DNA of 44,074 nucleotides from Gemmatimonadales bacterium (GTDB lineage Bacteria > Gemmatimonadota > Gemmatimonadetes > Gemmatimonadales > GWC2-71-9), in assembly GCA_036265815.1 (NCBI GenBank), contig DATAOI010000019.1, positions 1 to 44,074 of the forward strand, in the 5' to 3' direction. Below, in pieces: positions 7,671 through 14,831 of the stretch. The notes beneath the pieces were generated by a model that did not search any database, had not been told where the DNA came from, and saw only the letters and a program-made list of their open reading frames with translations. The position numbers were made by a program, and so were the translations under genes. Position 1 is the first letter of the stretch; every line of letters starts with the position of its first letter.

Positions 7671-8819
7671 ATGTCGCCCCAGTCAGGCCCGTCGTTGTGT
7701 CCGGATACCAAGACCGGCTCCTTCCTCCACTGGCTGGTGGGTTACCGTGTCCGTGGCTCCGGTCAGACTTCCCTGGTTGTCGCATACGTGGTGTTGGCCG
7801 CTGCCGCCTATCTGCCCGTGCTCTTCGCAGCCGTGATCTCAGGAGTTCCTCTCTGGCGGGCCAACCATGCTGCACGGTTAACATTGCTTCATGACTGGGG
7901 GCTTGCCTACGGACTCTTGATCTCCCTTCCCACACTCTTCGTGCTGTTCCTTTCCGACGAGCTTGTTCTTGCAGCCTCGTTAAGACAAATCCAGCGCGAT
8001 GGTATAGTTGACGTTGCCGACGGGGATGCGAAAACGCTCACTGAGAGCTGGGAGCGCAAGTTCCGCAAGGCGAATATCGTCAGTCAACTGGCAGGCATCA
8101 CTGCCGGCCTCTGCCTGGGTTTGGCTACGCTTCTCGCATACAGGGGGACTGCCGGCAAGACGTGGATTGTGCCCGTTTCCGGCGTTGGATTAGTGAGCTA
8201 CTCGTACGCATTTGGTATAAGCCTGCTCTACGCTATGGTCATCATCTACGTTTGGCGGTGCGTGACCATCTCGAGCTTCCTCCGAGCTTTGGTTGCTGTG
8301 GCCCCCCTCCGGCTTCTCCCCTTTCACCCCGACAAGTGCGGCGGCCTTCGCCCGGTCGGCCGACTCGGCCTTCGCAATCAATACACCCTGACCATCCTCG
8401 GTCTCAATATTGTTCTCCTCATTCTGGTGTGGGTCTTCAGCCAAGACCGAGACCAGTCCGTGCAACTGGTGCTCCTCCTGGCGTCGTTGGCCTACCTTAC
8501 CCTAGGTCCTTTGGTATTCATGGCGCCACTCCTGCCGTTCAGGGACGGAATGCTGCAGGCGAAGGCGGAATGGACCAGCCAGGTTGCTGGTCTCCTGCGG
8601 AAGGAATTCGAGCGACTCAGGGGAAGGATCACAACCGGCGAGATTACCTCGACGGACGAGGCCGCCATCGACCGGCTGAGGAAGCTTGGTGCCGTCATCG
8701 ATGAGCTGCCAGTCTGGCCGTTCGACGCCCAGACACTGCGCAAGTTCGCCACCGCCTACGTGGTGCCCCTGCTCCTACCCGTCCTCGGTAAGGTTCTACT
8801 CCTGGCCATTGGTCTCTGA
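7671..8819 (+). CDS. Polytopic membrane protein of unknown function, atypical composition
   Basis: 382 aa with about six or seven hydrophobic segments (near residues 35-58, 78-100, 140-165, 175-200, 240-258, 268-290 and the C-terminus). A loop between helices carries LPFHPDKCGGLRPVGRLGL, and a hydrophilic helical stretch with KEFERLRGRI follows the last internal helix. The family is not recognised. Its base composition is visibly lower in GC and its codon use more mixed than its neighbours, a possible sign of transfer. It ends 5 bp before the PQQ dehydrogenase gene, so they may be co-transcribed. Confidence 0.78.
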   Translation: MSPQSGPSLCPDTKTGSFLHWLVGYRVRGSGQTSLVVAYVVLAAAAYLPVLFAAVISGVPLWRANHAARLTLLHDWGLAYGLLISLPTLFVLFLSDELVLAASLRQIQRDGIVDVADGDAKTLTESWERKFRKANIVSQLAGITAGLCLGLATLLAYRGTAGKTWIVPVSGVGLVSYSYAFGISLLYAMVIIYVWRCVTISSFLRALVAVAPLRLLPFHPDKCGGLRPVGRLGLRNQYTLTILGLNIVLLILVWVFSQDRDQSVQLVLLLASLAYLTLGPLVFMAPLLPFRDGMLQAKAEWTSQVAGLLRKEFERLRGRITTGEITSTDEAAIDRLRKLGAVIDELPVWPFDAQTLRKFATAYVVPLLLPVLGKVLLLAIGL

Positions 8820-8824
8820 GGACA

Positions 8825-10783
8825 ATGCACCGCCGCCATTACGTTCGCCTTGCCACGCTGGCAACCCTGGTCGTTGGTCTCGCACGCCCCGCCCTCGCTC
8901 AGTCCCGCGCGCATCCTCTCCGCCCCCAGCTCCGCGACGCGATCTGGTCCAACTACGGCGCCGACCCCGCCGGCACGCGCTATTCCCCTGCCACCCAGAT
9001 CACCCGCGCCAACATTTCCCGGCTGGAGCCGGCCTGGACCTACCGCACCGGCGCCCTCGACGCCAAGACCGACCTGATCCGTAAGGCGGCCTTCGAGTCC
9101 ACCCCCATCCTGGCCGAGGGGAAGCTGCTGCTGACCACGCCCTACAACCACGTCATCGCGCTCGAGCCCACCACCGGGGTGAGGCTATGGGAATACGATC
9201 CGCGCGTGAACCTCGATCGGAACTACTCCGAGGTCACCTCCCGAGGCGCGGCCGCCTGGACCGATCCGAAGGCTGGCCGGGGCCATCCCTGCCGGCTCCG
9301 AATCTTCATCGGCACACTGGACGGCCGCCTCATCGCCCTCGACGGTGAGACCGGCCGTCCCTGTGCCGGCTTCGGCACTCGGGGCACAGTCGATCTCACC
9401 CGTGGGGCCGATCCCCCGTCCGACTGGACCGGCGGCTACCAGGTGACCTCCGCCCCCGCCGTGTACCGCGATCTCGTCATCACCGGCTCCTCCATCGCGG
9501 ACAACTGGAAGGTGAGCACCGGCCGCGGTATCGTCCGCGCCTTCGACGCCCGCACCGGACGGCTGCGCTGGACCTGGGACCCGATCCCCTGGGCCGCCGG
9601 CACCAAACCGCCCACCGGCGCCGGCAACGCCTGGTCCACCCTTTCCATAGATGAAGCGCACGACCTGGTGTTCGTCCCGACCAGCAGCCCGGCGCCCGAC
9701 TACTACGGCGGTCTCCGAAAAGGCGATGACCGCTGGGCCAACAGCGTCGTCGCGCTGCGCGCCTCCACCGGCAAGCTGGTGTGGGGCTTCCAGGTGGTCC
9801 ACCACGATCTGTGGGACTACGACGTGGCCGCCCAGCCCACGCTGTTCACCTGGAAGGACGGCACGCCCGCGGTCGTCATCAACACCAAGATGGGGCACGT
9901 GTTCGTGCTGAACCGGCTCACCGGCAAGCCGCTCCTGCCGATCGAAGAGCGAGCGGTGCCAGCGACCGATGTGCCGGGCGAGCAGGCCTCGCCCACCCAG
10001 CCGTTCTCCACCATCTCGCTGGTGCCGGAGAGGTTCGGACCTGATGACGCCTGGGGACCGACACCCGCGGACTCCGCCTGGTGCGCCGACAAGATCCGGC
10101 GTTCACGATCGGAAGGGATCTTCACCCCGCCGAGCCTCAAGGGCACGGTCGTGGTGCCCGGCAACGTCGGCGGCGTCAACTGGGGCGGCGCCGCATACGA
10201 TCCCGAGCGCCACCTGATGGTCGCGAACACCAACCGCCTGGTCGCCTGGGTGCGGATGATCCCGCGCGCCGAGTACCACGCCGAGACGATGAAAGACCAG
10301 GACAACCGCCTTTTCGGCGAGTTCGGCGACCAGGAGCCGGCGCCCTACGGCATCTACCGCACGTTTCTCTTCTCCCCCAGTCGCACGCCCTGCAATGCGC
10401 CGCCCTGGGGCACCACTGCGGCCGTGGATCTCTTCACCGGGAAGACGCGCTGGGAGACCCCGCTCGGCACCATGGTGCCGGGGAAGACGACCGGCTCGAT
10501 CAACCTCGGCGGGCCGATGGTGACGGCGGGCGGTCTGATGTTTACCGCCGCCGCCATCGACCCCGTCCTCAGGGCCTTCGACTCGGAGACCGGGAAGGAG
10601 CTCTGGAGCCACCCGCTTCCCGCCAGCGGCCAGGCGACGCCGATGAGCTACGCGATCCACGGCACGCAGTACGTCGTGATCGCCGCCGGCGGTCACGGCA
10701 AGCTCGGCAGCAAGCAGGGGGACTACGTCGTGGCCTTTCGGCTCGCTATGACTCGCGCCGCGCCTGCGAGGCCGTCGCGGTGA
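8825..10783 (+). CDS. Soluble periplasmic PQQ-dependent dehydrogenase (glucose dehydrogenase-like)
   Basis: 652 aa. Signal peptide ending ARPALAQ (about 26), then an eight-bladed quinoprotein propeller. Diagnostic parts are NYGADPAGTRYSPATQI, AFESTPI, the HHDLWDYDVAAQPTL active-site segment (326-340, with the Asp pair that includes the proposed catalytic base in membrane glucose dehydrogenase), VNWGGAAYDP and GGPMVTAGGLMF. These fit the Gcd-type family that oxidises sugars or polyols in the periplasm. Unlike E. coli Gcd there are no five N-terminal helices, so it is secreted and must pass electrons to a separate carrier. No PQQ synthesis gene is present here. Its 3' end overlaps the convergent DUF4142 gene by 38 bp. 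Confidence 0.92.
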   Translation: MHRRHYVRLATLATLVVGLARPALAQSRAHPLRPQLRDAIWSNYGADPAGTRYSPATQITRANISRLEPAWTYRTGALDAKTDLIRKAAFESTPILAEGKLLLTTPYNHVIALEPTTGVRLWEYDPRVNLDRNYSEVTSRGAAAWTDPKAGRGHPCRLRIFIGTLDGRLIALDGETGRPCAGFGTRGTVDLTRGADPPSDWTGGYQVTSAPAVYRDLVITGSSIADNWKVSTGRGIVRAFDARTGRLRWTWDPIPWAAGTKPPTGAGNAWSTLSIDEAHDLVFVPTSSPAPDYYGGLRKGDDRWANSVVALRASTGKLVWGFQVVHHDLWDYDVAAQPTLFTWKDGTPAVVINTKMGHVFVLNRLTGKPLLPIEERAVPATDVPGEQASPTQPFSTISLVPERFGPDDAWGPTPADSAWCADKIRRSRSEGIFTPPSLKGTVVVPGNVGGVNWGGAAYDPERHLMVANTNRLVAWVRMIPRAEYHAETMKDQDNRLFGEFGDQEPAPYGIYRTFLFSPSRTPCNAPPWGTTAAVDLFTGKTRWETPLGTMVPGKTTGSINLGGPMVTAGGLMFTAAAIDPVLRAFDSETGKELWSHPLPASGQATPMSYAIHGTQYVVIAAGGHGKLGSKQGDYVVAFRLAMTRAAPARPSR

Positions 10784-11321
10784 CGTCCGCGCCGACGGAG
10801 CGCGCCGTCTCGGTGGACAGGGCCTCGTGTTGCTCCACGACCGGCAGCAGGCTCGAGGCGAGCTGCTTCAGCGACTGCACCCGCCCATCCTTGGCCTCGT
10901 CCTGGAACAGACGGGCCGCTCCATCATGCTGGCTCATCATCTCGGCCATATAGCTCTTGTCGAAGGCAGACCGCTTCACGCCGGACAAACGGTTGTAGAT
11001 CTGCTGATGCTGTATCAGCAGGACGGGCCTGGGATAGGCAGCCTGTTTCGCTCCCGCCGCGAGCTCCTCGTTCGCCTTCGAATAGTCGGCCACCATCCGC
11101 TTGCCGAAATCCCGAACGACTTCGCTGGAGCCCTTCTCCTGCGCCAGCTTCCCCAGCTTCACCTGCAGCAGGCCAAGGCTGCCCGCCATCTGAATGAAGG
11201 CGCTGTCCGCCGCCAGCGCCGCATGCTGCTGGGCGGTCTGCGCGGCCGCTGTCGTGAGGCCAGCGGCGGCATTGAGTAACAGGCAGGTAACTCCTACGGG
11301 AGCCAGAAGTTTGCCGAACAT
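10746..11321 (-). CDS. DUF4142 periplasmic ferritin-like protein
   Basis: 191 aa. Signal peptide (MFGKLLAPVGVTCLLLNAAAG...AAAQ, about 28). The rest is helical: DSAFIQMAGSLGLLQVKLGKLA, VRDFGKRMVADYSKANEEL, FDKSYMAEMMSQHDGAARLF and LLPVVEQHEAL. This is the DUF4142 pattern, a four-helix ferritin-like fold exported to the periplasm whose role is not established. AAAGGA precedes the ATG by 8 nt. A short inverted repeat (CGCGGA ... TCCGCG) lies upstream at about 11389-11409 in the divergent spacer, significance unknown. Confidence 0.9.
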   Translation of the reverse strand: MFGKLLAPVGVTCLLLNAAAGLTTAAAQTAQQHAALAADSAFIQMAGSLGLLQVKLGKLAQEKGSSEVVRDFGKRMVADYSKANEELAAGAKQAAYPRPVLLIQHQQIYNRLSGVKRSAFDKSYMAEMMSQHDGAARLFQDEAKDGRVQSLKQLASSLLPVVEQHEALSTETARSVGADVTATASQARRES

Positions 11322-11452
11322 GCGCTGATCCTTTCAGGTTGTGTCGCGGGCGAGTTCACCCGCGCTCCAAAGTCAGACGGCCGATTTCCGCGGATGGTTT
11401 CGTCCGCGTCGTATGGCCGCTCTGATTTGATCATTCCACCCAGGGCCTCACG

Positions 11453-12630
11453 ATGTCCGCCTCTCGAAGCGTCACTCCCTCACGGCTGCTCTCCGCCGTG
11501 GCCGCCGCCGCGGCGCTCGCCTGTTCCACCGAGTCGCCCGAGGAGCCGAGCCTCAAGCCGGCTCCCACGCCCCTCGCCGTCTCCCCTGCCACGCTCCAGT
11601 TCGCCATCCCGCAGGCTACTCCGGGGACCCTGACCGTGACGACCCAGGGCTCGACGTGGCGGGAGGGCTTTACCACCGCTGCGCCCTAGACGCGGCCGGG
11701 GCAGCCTACTGCTGGGGAGTCAACGACCAGGGCCGGCTGGGCGACGGCACGACCACCGCCCGGACCTCGCCCGTGCCGGTGAGCGGCGGGGTGGTCTTTG
11801 TCAGCCTGACCGCCGGCGCCACGCACACCTGCGGGCTCGACACCGCCGGACACGCCTGGTGCTGGGGCAACAACGGCCGCAGCGCGCTCGGCGACGGCAC
11901 CACGGAGGTCGAACAGCACGTGCCCGTGCCCGTGGCCGCCCCGACCGGCGGCTCGCCGCTCACCTTCTCGCTCCTCACGGCGGGCTGGATCCACACCTGC
12001 GGTCTGGGCACCGACGGCGTCGCCTGGTGTTGGGGAGACAACACCGAGGGAGAGCTCGGCAATCTGACACCCTTGGGGTCGAACAGGCCGACGAGGGTCG
12101 CGGGTGGCCGGCTGTTCCGGGCGCTCTCCGCCGAGGCGCTCCACACCTGCGCGCTCGCAAGCGACGGCGCGGCGTACTGCTGGGGCAAGAATGACGAGGG
12201 CGAGCTCGGTACCGGCACGACGACCGCGTCGGCGACGCCGGTAGCCGTGGCCGGCGGGTTCCGATATACCGCCATCGCCGCGAGCGGTCTCGATGGGCCA
12301 GACTCCCACACCTGCGCCGCTACCACCACGGGGATGGGGTGCTGGGGCGACAATACAGCCGGACAGCTCGGCGACGGCACCACGACGGATCGGCTTACGC
12401 CGTCGGTCGTCGCCGGTACCGTGTTCGAGCGCCTGGCCGGGGGACTCCAGTTCACCTGCGGCCTGACCTCGGCCGGAACCGCCTGGTGCTGGGGGACCAA
12501 CCCGCGCGGAGAGCTCGGAAACGGCACCACCACTTCCCAGAGCTCCCCGAGCGATTCGCGGCCGAAGGCGACCGAGCCTTCGGCCGGCTCTTCCTGCTCA
12601 ACCTCGTGCTCTTCGCCATCGCCGCCGTGA
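11453..12630 (+). pseudogene. RCC1/BLIP-II repeat secreted lipoprotein, frameshifted
   Basis: The gene starts at 11453 (MSASRSVTPSR..., signal with LACST lipobox-like region, Pro-rich linker, then TLTVTTQGSTW) but that frame stops at 11689. The RCC1 part reads in another frame from about 11650 (VAGGLYHRCALD). Six repeats of the form C-A/G-L...CWG.N..G.LGDGTTT follow, each with paired cysteines, as in secreted seven-bladed RCC1/BLIP-II propellers. Homologues usually carry an Ig-like or BACON-like stretch between TLTV and the first repeat, so a deletion rather than a one-base slip may have caused the shift (inference). The C-terminus also breaks off after TSQSSP. A sequencing error cannot be excluded. 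Confidence 0.75.
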
Positions 12631-12734
12631 TTCGGGCGACCGGCTCGATCCCGCCCAGATGGCTCCTCTTCGGTGTCGATGTGTACTGGCTGAACCTCTA
12701 TCTCGTGGCGCTCGCGAAGCTCTGGCCGCGCTAG
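12546..12734 (+). pseudogene. C-terminal fragment of a small two-helix membrane protein
   Basis: In the frame ending at TAG 12732-12734 the sequence reads LPERFAAEGDRAFGRLFLL and continues into two hydrophobic segments (LVLFAIAAVIRATG; WLLFGVDVYWLNLYLVALAKLW). This is unlike RCC1 and lies in a different frame from the repeats just upstream. There is no ATG; the only internal candidate start is GTG 12606. It looks like the tail of another gene fused to the broken RCC1 gene by a deletion or recombination. It overlaps the stop of the convergent SDR gene by 4 bp. Confidence 0.5.
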
Positions 12735-13546
12735 GACCTCCGGGTCCACAATACCCGATTCACCTCCAGGGCGATGCGCCGCGGCGGCAGCTCGCCAGCG
12801 AAGGACAACAGCTTGCTCATGAGACCGGGGATGACCACCATGGAGCCCCGCAGCATCCCGGCATAGCCGGCCCGGGCCACGGCGGCGGCCGAGAGTTTCG
12901 GGAGCCGCTTGAAGAGCACGTCCGTACCGGCTCTTGCCCGATCGTCGAACTCGGTCTCGGTGGGCCCGGGGGAGAGAGCCGTCACGCTGACACCGCTGCC
13001 CCGCAGCTCCAGCGCCAGACCCCTCGAGAACGAGAGGACGTACGCCTTGCTGGCATAGTACGCCGTCATATACGGGGCGCCCGGCTGAAACCCCACCACC
13101 GACGCGAGGTTGAGAATGCGTCCCCAGCGGCGCTCGCGCATGCCCGGCAGCGCCAGGCGGGTGAGGGTGGTGAGCGCCGCCACGTTCAGTTGCACCATCC
13201 GATCCAGCTCGGCCGGATCCTGCTCCTCGAGTGCGCCGTAGAGTCCCACACCCGCGTTGTTGACCAGCACGTCGATGCTGACCCCCGTCGAGGCCAGATC
13301 GCTCCAGAGCTTCGATGCGGCGCCGGACGTCGAGAGATCCCGGGACTCGACCTGAACCCGGATCCGATGTGCCTCGCCGAGCTCGGCCGCAATCCGATCC
13401 AGCAGGTCCCGCCGGCGGCCCACCAGAATCAGATGAAAACCATCCGCGGCCAGGAGCCGCGCCAGCTCGAGCCCGATTCCGCCGGTCGCGCCCGTCACTA
13501 ATGCCGTCCGCGTCACCGCGCTCTGGGGTCGATCGTGAGCCGTCAT
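12731..13546 (-). CDS. Short-chain dehydrogenase/reductase
   Basis: 271 aa classical SDR. Cofactor loop TGATGGIG (18-25), NNAG (96-99), Ser149 in LNLASVVG and the YYASK active site (Tyr163, Lys167), then SPGPTETEF. Arg44-Arg46 after the second strand (LVGRRR) suggests NADP(H). The frame is open further upstream, but the ATG at 13546 overlaps the TGA of the upstream membrane protein gene (ATGA), which fixes the start. Similar to DltE/YqjQ-type SDRs of broad carbonyl specificity; the substrate is unknown. Third gene of the HxlR / membrane / SDR operon. Confidence 0.92.
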   Translation of the reverse strand: MTAHDRPQSAVTRTALVTGATGGIGLELARLLAADGFHLILVGRRRDLLDRIAAELGEAHRIRVQVESRDLSTSGAASKLWSDLASTGVSIDVLVNNAGVGLYGALEEQDPAELDRMVQLNVAALTTLTRLALPGMRERRWGRILNLASVVGFQPGAPYMTAYYASKAYVLSFSRGLALELRGSGVSVTALSPGPTETEFDDRARAGTDVLFKRLPKLSAAAVARAGYAGMLRGSMVVIPGLMSKLLSFAGELPPRRIALEVNRVLWTRRS

Positions 13547-14235
13547 CTTGTATGCCCTCTCAGCTGCCACAGGGAGACGAAGTGCACCATGAAGGCAAGG
13601 GGAACCAGGAATGCGGGTACCAGGCCGAGGGGAAAGCTCGTCAGCAGCTCCGGGCTCGGAGTCGTGTGGAAGACCTGCACCGGACCCGGAGTGGTCATCA
13701 TACCCAGGCCGATGGCCACGACCAGGTCCAGCAGCCCGAGCAGATTGAAGATCACGGCGCGGCGCCGGCCGCCGGGTGCATCGAGCCGCGCGGCGACCCA
13801 GAAGGCGGCGGCGCCGATCAGGACGTCGCCGGTGCCGGCGGGGATCGCCCAGAGGGGCGGAAGCTGTCCGGTGAACATGAGAGCCAGGAAGAGCGCGCCT
13901 ACCAGCCGCCAGACGTTGAGCCGGATCAGGTTCTTCTGGTCTCTGAGCAGGCCGCGCAGCGTCGGGGAGAGCCAGAGGCACGCCCCCATCACCGCCAGCG
14001 CCGCGACCAGCTGGATCCCGACCGGCGGTGGAGTCCGGGTGTCGGGAGGCTGGTAGAAGCCGGAGGACGCGAGAACGCCGGCGGCGATCGCCCACGCAGC
14101 CAGTACCAGGCCGCTCAGGATGGCGATCCACGCCGAGCGTGGCGATGTCCGTTCCCGCCACATGATGGCGAAGAGGGCGATCACCACGAGCGCCGTGGCG
14201 CTGACTACCAGGCCGACGAGGAGTTGCTGTGACAT
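13543..14235 (-). CDS. Seven-helix membrane protein of unknown function
   Basis: 230 aa with about seven predicted transmembrane segments (near 5-26, 35-57, 72-92, 108-125, 130-150, 160-180 and 198-222). Polar loops carry FYQPPDTRTPP and RLDAPGGRRRA. I do not recognise the family. It sits between an HxlR regulator (67 bp upstream) and an SDR whose start overlaps its stop by 4 nt, implying translational coupling to the SDR. A role in exporting or sensing a compound handled by the SDR is only a guess. Confidence 0.8.
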   Translation of the reverse strand: MSQQLLVGLVVSATALVVIALFAIMWRERTSPRSAWIAILSGLVLAAWAIAAGVLASSGFYQPPDTRTPPPVGIQLVAALAVMGACLWLSPTLRGLLRDQKNLIRLNVWRLVGALFLALMFTGQLPPLWAIPAGTGDVLIGAAAFWVAARLDAPGGRRRAVIFNLLGLLDLVVAIGLGMMTTPGPVQVFHTTPSPELLTSFPLGLVPAFLVPLAFMVHFVSLWQLRGHTR

Positions 14236-14302
14236 CTGCCTAGGCTAGACACAGCCCATTCGACCAGCAAGAAGGAACACCTGTGTGCCGTCGGGCGAGC
14301 GA

Positions 14303-14653
14303 TCAGACGCGGACCGTCGTCCCGTCCAGGTCGTCCGCATGGCGCTCGGTCCAATGGCAGAGAGTTTGGAGCGGCTTGGTGAGACTCCGACCCAACGGCG
14401 TCAACGCGTATTCCACGCCGGGCGGCACCGTGCGATACACTCGACGGGTGAGCAGCCCGCGCGCTTCGAGCCGGCGCAGCGTGCGGGTCAGCATGCGCTG
14501 CGACACGCCCGGCAACCCCCGCTTGAGCTCGGCGTGGCGGCGCGGCCCGGGCGAGAGCAGGTCGATGACCGGCACGGTCCACTTATCGCCCAACAGGTTC
14601 ACCAGGATGCGCACCCCCGGCCGCATGGTCTCGCGGTGCTGATCGCTCGGCAT
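14303..14653 (-). CDS. HxlR-family winged-helix transcriptional regulator
   Basis: 116 aa. Matches HxlR: LLGDKWTVPVIDLL, RRHAELKRGLPGVSQRMLTRTLRRLEARGLLTRRVY, then VEYALTPLGRSL. These act as dimers that usually repress or activate an adjacent operon in response to electrophiles or small ligands. GGAGAG lies just before the ATG. The conserved N-terminal cysteine used for thiol sensing in YodB/HypR-type members is absent; the only Cys is in TLCHW near the C-terminus. It probably controls the downstream membrane protein and SDR genes, and its own promoter, which faces the kinase gene. Confidence 0.93.
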   Translation of the reverse strand: MPSDQHRETMRPGVRILVNLLGDKWTVPVIDLLSPGPRRHAELKRGLPGVSQRMLTRTLRRLEARGLLTRRVYRTVPPGVEYALTPLGRSLTKPLQTLCHWTERHADDLDGTTVRV

Positions 14654-14831
14654 GGTTCTCTCCGTTCCGGCAGGGCCGTTCGGGTCCTTCTAATGTTACC
14701 GGGTTTCCGCCGACCGGCAGATGGCCCCCCGGGCCGGCCCCGTCGCTGGCGCCCGGCGTCTCCGCGGGTTTACTTATCCCTACCTCCAGGCCCGACACCA
14801 GGCAGTTCGTTCCTCGAACCACGGGATCCGC

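Noticed and set aside
11686-12749. Long minus-strand open frames across the RCC1 repeats
   Set aside because: They only mirror the repeat structure; the plus strand has clear CWG/GDGTTT repeats.
13547-14161. N-terminal extension of the SDR over the membrane protein gene
   Set aside because: The sequence is Arg/Pro-rich antiphase of the membrane protein; ATGA overlap at 13543-13546 marks the true start.
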